Assembly: GCA_963663395.1 (NCBI GenBank)
Contig: OY760226.1
Location: forward strand, 5,766,001 to 5,830,000
DNA length: 64,000 nt
Direction: 5' to 3'
DNA from: Azophilus sp963663395
Lineage (GTDB): Bacteria; Pseudomonadota; Gammaproteobacteria; Pseudomonadales; Azotimanducaceae
The translations under genes were made by a program, and so were the position numbers. Under the pieces are notes generated by a model that was given only the letters and a program-made list of their open reading frames with translations, searched no databases and was not told where the DNA came from. Of the stretch, positions 23,949 to 32,574 are shown one piece after another. How positions within the stretch are numbered: position 1 is the first letter of the stretch; each line of letters begins with the position of its first letter.

Positions 23949-24989
23949 TCAGTCCATTGCGCCGCGCCGCAAAAAAACCGGCAATGCCGTCGGCGCGGGA
24001 TTGATCCCCTCCAACCGGGCCAGGAGCTTCTCGACCAGCAGACCGCCAGCTTCGGCGAGTTCCTGCTCGACCGTGATGACCCGCACCGGCGTTCGTTCCG
24101 ACAGCCCGGCCGCGCCGAATCCCAGGACCGGGACTGGCGCGCCGGACGGAGCCCCGCGAAGGTCTACCGCCCATACCACGCCCAACGTGCAGGACTCCCC
24201 GCTGGCGACGATCGCATCCACCGGCGGCAGAGATCTGAGTCGCTCGCGAACGGCCGAGCATACGCCGAACAGGCCGCTGTCTTCGAGTTCCAGGCGATTG
24301 ATCTCTCCCTTGCTCCGCCGGTTCTTCAGCGCCGCCGAAAGCCCGGTCAGGCGTGCGTCCGCGAGCGTATCCCGCGCAGAGCGAACGAACAGCACCGAGG
24401 TGCATCCCGAGTCCGCAAGATACCGCCCCGCCAGGCACCCCGCCTGTTGCGCGGCACCGGTGACCGCACAATAGGGTTCCTGTGCCTGATCGTCGTCCCA
24501 CGCAACCAGCGGGACCTTGAGCGCATGGAGTCTGTTCAGAAGCACTTTGTCCCGGCTGTCGAGAAAGATGAACCCGTCAACGGACTTTTCGGCCAGCAGC
24601 CCCTGGCACCTCCGCGGGCTGGCCGCGTCGGCAGGCAGCAGCAGCACGGCTTTCTCGCGCATCGCCAAGGCGCGGACGGTGTCGAAAAGCAACGTGTGTC
24701 TCATGGATGGGACCGCAATTTCCTGCGCAGACGAAGCGGCCGGGTCGGTGACGATTGCAACGGCGTCCGCGCGCTGTTCGCGCAGCCGCCTGGCGGTTTT
24801 GTTGATCCGGTAACCGCTCCTTGCCACAATCTTCAGCACACGTTTGCGGGTCTCTTCATTGACCAGGGGGCTGTGTGCGAGTGTTCGCGAGACCGTGGCC
24901 ACGGATACGCCCGCACGTCTGGCGACATCGCCCATGGTCACTGCGCCCGGAAGCCGCTTTTGCGTTGTTGTTCTCAATGGGGATTGCAT
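23949..24989 (-). CDS. LacI-family transcriptional regulator
   Basis: This 346-residue protein has the LacI-type N-terminal helix-turn-helix and hinge: VTMGDVARRAGVSVATVSRT at about residues 18-37, then RINKTARRLREQRADAVAIV. A periplasmic-binding-protein-like effector domain follows. The frame is open upstream, but the ATG at 24989 gives the usual family length and N-terminus. The effector cannot be read from the sequence; family members usually repress sugar or nucleoside genes. No sugar pathway is adjacent: a decayed transposase lies upstream and gene-free DNA downstream, so this copy may be an orphan. Confidence 0.85.
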   Translation of the reverse strand: MQSPLRTTTQKRLPGAVTMGDVARRAGVSVATVSRTLAHSPLVNEETRKRVLKIVARSGYRINKTARRLREQRADAVAIVTDPAASSAQEIAVPSMRHTLLFDTVRALAMREKAVLLLPADAASPRRCQGLLAEKSVDGFIFLDSRDKVLLNRLHALKVPLVAWDDDQAQEPYCAVTGAAQQAGCLAGRYLADSGCTSVLFVRSARDTLADARLTGLSAALKNRRSKGEINRLELEDSGLFGVCSAVRERLRSLPPVDAIVASGESCTLGVVWAVDLRGAPSGAPVPVLGFGAAGLSERTPVRVITVEQELAEAGGLLVEKLLARLEGINPAPTALPVFLRRGAMD

Positions 24990-25011
24990 CGATGGGCAGA
25001 CGCGGCGATTG

Positions 25012-25645
25012 TCAGGCCGCCCGCCGATGCTGTTTCGTGCCGTCGCAGCACGCCCCGGCCATCGCTGGTCTGGACCCCCGCTGATCCCCTTCCTCCCGGC
25101 ACGCCGGGCATTCCTGCCACCCCCGGTCGACGATGAGCCCGACCGAGAGCATGGTCTTTGCCGCATTGATGACGCGGTCCGCGACATGCCCGCAATTCGT
25201 GCAGGGGTACGCGCGCACCTCCGGCGCGCGCGCTTCCCCGGGCAAGGCTCCGCACGCCAAGCGCGTCTGCGACAGACCGTGCAGAGGCATCCTGCGCACC
25301 CGCCCACCAACGTCTTCCGCGTTGTCGGTGAGCATCGCCACGAAGGCGCCCCGGTTCCGTTCGGGGATCGTCCGGGGCGAGACGGTGGTTTTTCACCAGA
25401 ACCATGTTGACCACCTGCAGATCCTCAACGTAAGACCGCGCGCCGTGCTCGCGCAGGGGCGTAGCGCCGAGTACCGTGTACCGGTCGTAGGCCGTGATGG
25501 ACTTGCCGCGTGTCCGATAGGCGTCGATTCGCACCTCGAACGCTGGGGTCCGGAGGTGTCGTTGAGGCTCGGGCAACCGGTCCAGAGCGTGGTGCGTGGG
25601 TGGATCTGGCCGGGCGGCGAAACGCTGTGTGCGAACGGCGCGCAT
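25012..25645 (-). pseudogene. Decayed TnpB (IS200/IS605 OrfB) remnant
   Basis: Three separated TnpB landmarks survive on the minus strand. The N-terminal part, about 25645-25478, holds MRAVRTQRF and FEVRIDAYRTRGKSITAYDR. The middle RuvC region, around 25400, keeps VEDLQVVNMV and KNHRLA, which includes the catalytic Glu of the DED set. The C-terminal zinc-ribbon region, in a different frame (25341-25012), holds GGRVRRMPLHGLSQT, CTNCGHVADR and NAAKTM. An intact TnpB gene is nearly twice as long. The segment between N-terminus and middle is missing, the frame changes once, and the first Cys pair of the zinc ribbon is lost, so the gene is dead. I see no TnpA or clear element ends. Confidence 0.75.
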
Positions 25646-26310
25646 TGCTGGATAACCATACAGAATTGTAATCCAAGGCAACGCGTGACAACTCATCGAC
25701 ACAATGTCCTTCTCAATCCCTTCGCACTGCTGTTCGTTTCCGTCGACCAAGGGCTGCGCGGGCGTGTCGGTGGCTTGATCAATATAGCCGTTCTCCCGCC
25801 CGCCGGCCAGCCAGCCAGAGCCAGAGCCAGAGCCGGCAGCAACCGTTCGGTCGTGGCGGTGCGACACCTCCGTTCAAAGGCCCCGCAGCGAAGAAGAGCA
25901 AGACCGGATCGGCGTTTCGACGCTCAGGCACCGGCAGAGAACCGGTTGCCCCAACGATGATCGTCGGGGTTCTTCGACGTCGTCGGGGTCGGTCGGTCCG
26001 TGGCTCCGTCGGGGTTGAGCGGACAACCTGACGAGCACCACAATGGCCGGTTTGAGGTTCCGCAACTCGGGGTGGGATCCTTGCTTTCCCTGATTCCGCC
26101 GTCCGGGCGGTGAGGCTGACCCGGAATCCCGATTGTTTGCTCGCGGTCCCGACAACAGAGGACTGCCATCGCGCCACGGACCAGGACCGAGTCGACGCAG
26201 CCGTGCTGGCGCTCTCGCATCTCGTGACACGCGATCGCCACCGCGCGATTCCGGCTGCGCGCACTTGGAAGTCCATCGACCCCGACACACCGACCGCCAA
26301 CGACCCGGCG
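25646..26310. other. 665 bp without a recognisable gene
   Basis: This stretch lies between the TnpB remnant and the alpha-E gene. It contains three CCAGAG hexamers in tandem (25815-25832) and otherwise nothing I recognise on either strand. Confidence 0.4.
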
Positions 26311-27276
26311 TTACGCCGTCACGGAGTAGGACACGTAGCGCCGGTCGAGCGCGCGGTGAAAGTCCCGGAAGTGCTGGCGGATCGCCGTCAATTCGCGCCA
26401 TGTCATGGGCCAGTCTCGGCTGGCCCCTTCGCCCAGGCCGTCGAGCCGTCCCTGCAAGCGCTCCAGGACTGCGGCGGTCCCATCCCGTGAGCGAGAGGCG
26501 GCAGGCGAACCGACCACGTCTTCGCTGGCGCGCAGGCGGTCGAGGCAGAAACGGAGCGAATACGGCAGCCGGGGGTCGTGCACCAGCAACGCCACGACGT
26601 TGTCCGTCTTGACGACGCCGCCGAACCCGCGGCCGTAGGCCTCGAACGCGTTGCAGGCGCGCAGAACCACCGGCCATTCGCCGCCGTCCTCCCGCGCCTT
26701 GGCATCGATACAGTGCGCAGCCAGCATCGAGCCCACCAGCTGTGCCCGCTCAAGGTAACGGCCGATCTGCATGAAACACCACGCCTCGCCGCGGCGCATG
26801 CTGGCGTCGCAGGTGCCGTGAAATCGATGGATGCCTTGCGCAATGTCCCTGTAAAGGTGCTCAGGCTCCCGACCCCAGACGTCGACCAGCCGCGTCTGGC
26901 GCAGCTTCAGGTACTCCCGGTTGAGGCAGGACCAGAGGCTCGCGCCAATCGTGCTGCGGACTTCGCGACCGTTTTCCCGCGCGGCGGCGAGGCAGTTCAC
27001 CATGGCGGCGGGATGGCCCGGTTCGAAGGTGAGGATGTCGGTCAGCGTGTAGCCATCGACGAACAGGAAGTCGTCGTCCTCCAGGTCACCGAGCGCCTCG
27101 GAGTCGAGCGGCTCCGAACCGATGCCTGCGAACAGCAGACGCCAGCCCGCGGCGACTTGCTCGGCGGTGCCGACCGGCAACCGCTGGAGCTGCCCTTCGA
27201 CCAGGCGCGCGCTGAATTCCGTTCTCTCCAGATAACGGGTCATCCAGTAGAGGCTGTCGGCTACCCGCGCGAGCAT
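26311..27276 (-). CDS. Alpha-E domain protein
   Basis: This 321-residue, nearly all-helical protein begins MLARVADSLYWMTRYLERTE, the usual opening of the alpha-E family, and continues with SLWSCLNREYLKLR and MQIGRYLERAQLVG, the repeated helical signatures. Alpha-E genes are almost always next to a circularly permuted ATP-grasp gene, as here. The pair has been proposed to build or modify a peptide, but the product is not established. Its ATG overlaps by one base a TGA that would be the stop of the upstream gene if that gene's internal amber codon were read through (TGATG at 27274-27278). The transglutaminase-like gene that often follows is absent. Confidence 0.88.
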   Translation of the reverse strand: MLARVADSLYWMTRYLERTEFSARLVEGQLQRLPVGTAEQVAAGWRLLFAGIGSEPLDSEALGDLEDDDFLFVDGYTLTDILTFEPGHPAAMVNCLAAARENGREVRSTIGASLWSCLNREYLKLRQTRLVDVWGREPEHLYRDIAQGIHRFHGTCDASMRRGEAWCFMQIGRYLERAQLVGSMLAAHCIDAKAREDGGEWPVVLRACNAFEAYGRGFGGVVKTDNVVALLVHDPRLPYSLRFCLDRLRASEDVVGSPAASRSRDGTAAVLERLQGRLDGLGEGASRDWPMTWRELTAIRQHFRDFHRALDRRYVSYSVTA

Positions 27277-27317
27277 CAGCGTTCCTCGACGACCCAGGCG
27301 TCCTTGGCGCCGCCGCC

Positions 27318-28775
27318 CTAGCTGGAATTGACCACCAGGCTCCCCTTGCGCAGCGCCACCCGGCTCAGCCCGCCGGGGACAATGCGTGTCTCGGCCCCGT
27401 GCAGCACGAAGGGCCTGAGGTCGACATGGCGGGACTCGACGCGGCCGTCGATGAGGCAGGGCGCCCGGGACAGGTCCAGCGTCGGCTGTGAAATGTAGTT
27501 GGCGGGATTGGCGCGAATCCTCTCGGCGAAGGCCTCGCGCTCGGCGCGGCTCGCGTGAACGCCGACCAGCATGTCGTAGCCGCCGGACTCTCCCACCGCC
27601 TTGACGACGAGTTTGTCGAGATGTTCGAGGGTATAGGCCAGGCCCTCCGGTTCCCGGCACAGGTGGGTTTCCACGTTCAGCAGAATGGGCTCCTCGTCGA
27701 GGTAGTAGCGAATGATGCGCGGCACGTAGGCGTAGACGGCCTTGTCGTCCGCCACCCCGGTTCCCGGAGCGTTTGCCATCGCCAGGTTGCCCTTCCTGTA
27801 CACATCGAACAGGCCCGGTACCCCGAGCGCCGAGTCGGCGCGGAATGCCTTGGGGTCGATGAAGTCGTCGTCGAGCCGCCGGTAGAGCACGTCCACCGGC
27901 CGCAGCCCGTGCGTAGTGCGCATGTGCAGGCGGTCGCCCTGTACGAGCAGGTCGTCGCCACGCACCAGTTCGATGTCCATTTCGGAGGCGAGGAAGGCGT
28001 GTTCGTAGTAGGCGGAGTTGTAAATGCCGGGAGTCAGCAGCGCTATGCTCGGGGACTCCCTGTTCGGCGTCAGGGACCGCAAGACCCTCAACAGTTCGGT
28101 TCCGTACTGCTCGACGGGGCGCACCCGGTACCCCCGGAAGACACGGGGCCAGGCGCGGCGGATCGCCTGGCGGCAGGCCAGCATGTACGACACCCCGGAA
28201 GGGACGCGCAGGTTGTCCTCCAGCACCATGAAGCCGTCGCGGGTACGAACGATGTCGGTGCCGCAGACCGACACGTAGGCATCGAGCGGCACCTTCACGC
28301 CTTCCATTTCCGGCCTGTAGTTGGGGCAGCCGCGTACGAGATCCTCAGGGACCACGCCGTCGCGGATGATGCTGCCCTTGCTGTATACATCCGCCAGAAA
28401 CAGGTTCAGCGCCTGAACGCGTTGAATCAGACCGCGCTCGATGTGTTCCCAGTCGCTCGCGAGCACCAGCCGCGGGACGCAGTCGACCGGGAAGACCCGT
28501 TCGATGGACTCGTCGTCGCCGTAGACGGTGAAGGTGATCCCCTCGTGCAACAGGGCGCGGTTGACCCGCTGCTGCAGGCTGCCGAGTTCATCGGCGGGCA
28601 GCTCCGAGAGCGCCTCGATCAGTGCATTGCAATGCGGCCGCGGCCGGCCGGGTGCGGTGAACATCTCGTCGTAGAAGCGTTGCTCGAACTCGTATTCGTC
28701 GAACAGCGCGGGGCGGGTGACGCCTGGTTTGTGCGGCCCGGCATCGGTGCCGCCGCCAGTGGGATCGGCGTGCAA
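27318..28775 (-). CDS. Circularly permuted ATP-grasp protein, ended early by an amber codon
   Basis: This 485-residue member of the circularly permuted ATP-grasp type 2 family (DUF404/DUF407) has FDEYEFEQRFYDEMF near residue 25, TDIVRTRDGFMVLEDNLRVP near 173 and VVKAVGESGGYDMLVG near 392. It ends GSLVVNSS, exactly where family members normally continue with Gln-Gly-Gly-Gly. Here the Gln codon is TAG (27318-27320). The next codons read GGGAKDAWVVEER before a TGA at 27276-27278 that overlaps the alpha-E start. The original gene evidently ran to 27276, and a single CAG-to-TAG change removed 14 residues. Start is TTG with GGGAGG upstream. TAG is an ordinary stop elsewhere in the window, so recoding is unlikely. 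Confidence 0.88.
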   Translation of the reverse strand: MHADPTGGGTDAGPHKPGVTRPALFDEYEFEQRFYDEMFTAPGRPRPHCNALIEALSELPADELGSLQQRVNRALLHEGITFTVYGDDESIERVFPVDCVPRLVLASDWEHIERGLIQRVQALNLFLADVYSKGSIIRDGVVPEDLVRGCPNYRPEMEGVKVPLDAYVSVCGTDIVRTRDGFMVLEDNLRVPSGVSYMLACRQAIRRAWPRVFRGYRVRPVEQYGTELLRVLRSLTPNRESPSIALLTPGIYNSAYYEHAFLASEMDIELVRGDDLLVQGDRLHMRTTHGLRPVDVLYRRLDDDFIDPKAFRADSALGVPGLFDVYRKGNLAMANAPGTGVADDKAVYAYVPRIIRYYLDEEPILLNVETHLCREPEGLAYTLEHLDKLVVKAVGESGGYDMLVGVHASRAEREAFAERIRANPANYISQPTLDLSRAPCLIDGRVESRHVDLRPFVLHGAETRIVPGGLSRVALRKGSLVVNSS

Positions 28776-29845
28776 AGCGGGTTAACCCTCCCAAGTGGCA
28801 ATCACGTCACGGAAGCCGCCGGTGGGACCATGAATTCAAGGTGGTGCATCGACTGTTGAAGCAACCACCCGGACCGCGTTTGATTCTACGCCGGTGGGGA
28901 GTGGTTTCAAGACTGGCTGACTGGGTGGGTGGCTAGGGGCGTCGGTACCCGGTGACATGCTGAGCGAGGCTGTCGACGTGTCACTCTGGCGAAGTTGCAC
29001 CGCCGACACGGCGATGGTCTCGCGCTCCCCGTTACCGATCGGCGGCGCGACGGCGTGTCCGAGTGTCGTCCGCACCACCAATTCGTCTCAAGGGGCAGGG
29101 CCTTTCGGGAGACGTCCTGTCCGTGTTCCCCAACCCCACGTCCCGCTTTGAGCCATCGATCCGTGGACCATCCGGGGCAGGCTTCAATGCGTGTAGCACG
29201 TCGCAAATGAGAACCGGACGCGATGCCGTGCCCGTTACGAGAAAGGCGCCCACTTGACGCCGGCGGGCTTGTGACGCACCCGTGACGACGGCATCGGAGC
29301 CAACGACCGCTGGCACGGTCTGGGTTGACTTCGCCACCCCCGAGCAGGCTATGGTGAAAGCGCGCCGCCGCTTTAGAGCCGACAAAAGCTACGAGGTCGT
29401 GTTCTGCGGACGCTGTCTTTCTTGCTGACGGCAGACAGATCGTCGCTACCCCATGCCAGCCCTGCTGCTGCGACGACCGGAAGTCCGAGCCACACGGGCA
29501 TGGCAACAAGTATTGTGACGGTCGCTTGCATGAGCCGATGGATTCCATGGGGCGGTTCAATGATCCAGGCCATCCGTCTTGAGATCGCCCAAGGGCTGAA
29601 GTGGATACCGTCACGAGCGGTCTCCATGACGCACGTTCAGGGTAATCGTTTGGTGGTGCCGGTACACGGTGGCCATCCAGATGCACCTCGGTACCGGACC
29701 ACCCCGTATGGATCGGCTTTGATCGCGGATGAGCCCTCCCTGACTCCGAGTCGTACGGGGCAACCGACCGGGTACGCCATTCGGGCCCTTTTCCCCATCG
29801 ATGTTCAACCGCACCATAATCTGCAAGTGATGACCTAACTCCGGT
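28776..29845. other. 1.07 kb without a convincing gene
   Basis: No family is recognisable. On the minus strand a frame ending at 29373 would encode an 84-residue protein with one strongly hydrophobic stretch (TVTILVAMPVWLGLPVVAAAG). It could be a small membrane protein but lacks other support. Confidence 0.35.
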
Positions 29846-30358
29846 TTATGCAACGGTCCAAGGAACACGGTCGAAATTGGTGTTTCGATCACAAATGACG
29901 GGGTGGGGGTCAACTGCTTTCAACGTCTTGGTTCTGAGTTTCTGCAATAGCTTCGCAGTGTCTATGGGGGTTGGCCACAGCTTGCTTTGCGTAGTCGGTT
30001 GTTCCAGGTGCAGCACGACTCGCCATCGACGTTTCTTCGCCAACGCTTTTCGGGCAAGTTGGCTTTCGTCGGTGTCACTGGCGTTTTTCACGGCCGAAGC
30101 CAGTCCTGCCAAAGTATCTCGAACCTTGGTTGCCAACTCGTGATGAATATCGATCGATTTCGTACGCTGGTGTTGTCGGTAGTCCTTGATCTCGATCAGC
30201 CAGCATGTGTCGGCGGCAACACAGACGATGTCGACGGCCTTGGAGCCGTTAGCGACGGATTGGAACCGGTTTCGATAGAAAGACCAATCATCGTACTTGC
30301 TGGATGGGCATTCGGTCGGAAAGTCAAACGTGAGAGATCCCTCAACTATCGTGTTCAC
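29846..30358 (-). CDS. PD-(D/E)XK nuclease-like protein
   Basis: This 170-residue cytoplasmic protein has, near residues 39-57, SKAVDIVCVAADTCWLIEIK followed by DYR. An Asp ahead of a strand and then E-x-K is the signature of restriction-endonuclease-fold nucleases. The C-terminal half is basic and includes RWRVVLHLEQPT. The GTG start overlaps the stop of the ATPase gene by four bases (GTGA at 30355-30358), so the two proteins are coupled. I recall such ATPase plus small nuclease-like pairs from scattered genomes, but I know no experimental name for them. A role in defence against phage or plasmids is inferred from this pairing. Confidence 0.72.
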   Translation of the reverse strand: MNTIVEGSLTFDFPTECPSSKYDDWSFYRNRFQSVANGSKAVDIVCVAADTCWLIEIKDYRQHQRTKSIDIHHELATKVRDTLAGLASAVKNASDTDESQLARKALAKKRRWRVVLHLEQPTTQSKLWPTPIDTAKLLQKLRTKTLKAVDPHPVICDRNTNFDRVPWTVA

Positions 30359-31424
30359 GCTTCACGCCCCGAATTGCGCATGAACAAGTCAACGTAACGG
30401 TCCGATTGCTCCAGTTCCTCGTCCAGAAGCAGCAAAGGAGCGACGTTGCCTATGTCTTCGTCCTGGGACACTTCCACGCCGTCATCGTTACGGCGAAGCG
30501 CGAAATAACGTTGATCGATTTCGGCGAACCTACCTTCGAGGAGAATGTCGAACTCTCGCAGGAGAAACAGGCTGTGTGTGGCCACAATAACCTGCACGCC
30601 TGCCTCGCAGATTCCGAGAATCGCCTTTGCGACTTCACGAATCAGTCTCGGGTTGAGATTGGCCTCAGGCTCGTCCCAGAACAGGCATCCCTTGTCGAGC
30701 AGGGACCCTGTAGAGATCAATCGAACAAGCATGGAGAGTTTGCGCCAGCCTTCTGCGACCAGCGACATCTCCATATTGCTCGCATTGTCTGGCCTCAAAT
30801 AAAAGCGATCGTTGTTGTCTAGCACGACGCGCCCACCAAGCTGCTCTTCCAGAGGCCCGATTAGACCGCGGACGGTCGCTTCTCGCGGTCCTTTCAATGC
30901 GGGAGTACCGAGCATCAGGCAGGTGTCCCGCCAGGTTTCATCGAATTCCAGATGACGGGTCTCGTAGAGCGAGACGAATCCGGATAGACAGTCAGTAGCT
31001 CTCGAGTAGGAAGAAAAACCGGTGGTTTGTCTTGCCATTTGGAGGGGGCGCGGTCGACTTTCGTTTCGGACTTTGCCAACGAGGAGAAACTGAATGCCAA
31101 GGTTGTCTTGGGCTGTCTGAATCTCATTTTCACTTCGCAACTGTTGCGCCCCCTCTGGCGACGCACCAGACGGCCCAAGCGGTCTTCCGGGCGAAAGACG
31201 CTAGAGATTTTCTCAGCAATTCGAGTCTGCAATTGCGTCTTGGTGGGTGGCTCTGCGAGCCGCTTACCCGCTTCGGCACTCATGGCCATGACAGCGTATG
31301 GAAGTTTCAGCAAGTGAGTCTTCCCTGTCCCGTTCGCGCCGACGATGACGTTGAGCCCTCTGGCGAATTCCAGACCGGCCTCTTTGAAGACGGTGAATTC
31401 CCTGATCCTGAGAGACTTAAGCAC
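30355..31424 (-). pseudogene. AAA ATPase (ABC/OLD-like), interrupted by a one-base frameshift
   Basis: Two overlapping frames together make a protein of about 356 residues. The first, from the GTG at 31424 (GGGAGG upstream), opens with LKSLRIREFTVFKEAGLEFA and carries Walker A GANGTGKTHLL, running to PVFLPTRELLTVYP. The second continues GFVSLYETRHLEFDETWRD and contains the ABC-type signature region, Walker B LFWDEPEANLNP and VIVATHSLFLLRE. The switch falls at 30980-30983: the coding strand reads CCGGATTC where CCGGGATTC would keep the frame, so one G is missing from a short run. This is either an inactivating mutation or a sequencing error. The gene overlaps the nuclease-like gene by four bases. 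Confidence 0.78.
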
Positions 31425-32574
31425 TTGGCCTCCCTCGATGAAGCCCGATGGCTGAGCATTGTATGCCAGAAACACGCCCTTAGCGCTTCGGGTCTGTCTG
31501 GATTCAACAAACGCACTCTCGCTAATCAGTCGCACACCACAACCAAACCTTCTATCTTCGCCTGCAGGTACCGTATCTCGGCTTGGCGATCCACGGCCTC
31601 CAGTCAACGGCCCCCCAAAAAAACGCCCAAGGCTTTGTCGAGAGCCATGCTCCTCCAAATGGCGATCGCATTCGGTTGAAACTGATACTGCCTCGCAAGC
31701 TCGGCGACAGTCGCTAAATCACGAGTAGCTGTCAGTGTGCTGCTGACGGGTTGAATTCGGTCGATTTCTCGTTCCAATCTGCCATGTCGATTGCCGAGTG
31801 TCGCTAGAGTCGATTGGCTACTCCTCTAGGCGATGCTTGATCTTCGGCGCCACTTCTCCCCGCGTCACGCCGGCTCCGTCTACCGGGCGTCCGACTGGAC
31901 CCGTGTCGGCGCCACCTATGTGCGCGAGCGCTTCGACACGAACAAGCGGTATGACAAGCCGCAGCAGGACATCTGGCTGGGGCCGCTACGCAAGGACCGG
32001 AAGTGCCTCCTCAACAGGTAGAAACAACCCGAGCGTACCGGCACGACCGAACGGTTAGCGTTAAGGGGTGGCTGATTCACCGTTTCCAACCTCCGGTGTG
32101 CTCCCAGGTTGATACGAAATCAGCCGGATTCTCCGCCGTCACCGATTGGCACAACGAAAACGCACCGCGCTGCCGAAGAGCGCCGCCCTCGATTCACGAT
32201 CGAATCTTCAACGCGTCCGCGGACTCGTCCGCCCCGCCTGCACCCCCACCACTCGGACAAGGCCGCAACGCGAGCGACTGCTTCCGCTGCTGATTGCGAC
32301 AGTCTCAAGCCGTCAAACCCTTCAGCAAGAACACTGCCAAACAATCCGATGCCACTGTCCGAAATTTCATTGGGCTGGATTCAGCCGACCGGTGTATTGT
32401 TCGCACCGCTACGGCGGCCGCAGACAGTGACGCACAGCGTCCGGGACTAAGGTTGGACAAGTCGCGCCGCCTGAACTTGGGGTTGCCGCCGCCCGTTGCG
32501 CGTCGTTGCCAGCTTGCCGTCGCTGCGCCAGCATGGACCGGTCGTTACACCCATTGACAACGGAGGCTTCTTCG
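31425..32574. other. 1.15 kb gene-poor stretch holding a DUF4338 remnant
   Basis: Apart from the fragment annotated at 31833-32021, I see nothing that can be supported. Promoters for the flanking minus-strand ATPase gene and plus-strand secreted protein should lie here. Confidence 0.4.
31833..32021 (+). pseudogene. DUF4338 (DruA-like) C-terminal remnant
   Basis: A 62-residue frame contains GSVYRASDWTRVGATYVRE and then DIWLGPLRKD. This resembles the end of DUF4338 proteins, where a Tyr-Arg-Ala-x-x-Trp and Val-Gly-x-Thr motif is followed by a Lys/Pro-rich piece and a final PLR motif. DUF4338 proteins occur both with transposons and as DruA of the Druantia defence system. Everything N-terminal is missing, so this is a relic. 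The family call rests on short motifs. Confidence 0.5.

Noticed and set aside
25815..25832. Three CCAGAG hexamers in tandem
   Set aside because: Too short and too few to infer function; no coding or regulatory context.
27318..27320. Reassignment of TAG to Gln in this organism
   Set aside because: Other genes here, such as those ending at 10441, 22498 and 33627, end normally with TAG and would run on into unrelated DNA if it were a sense codon.
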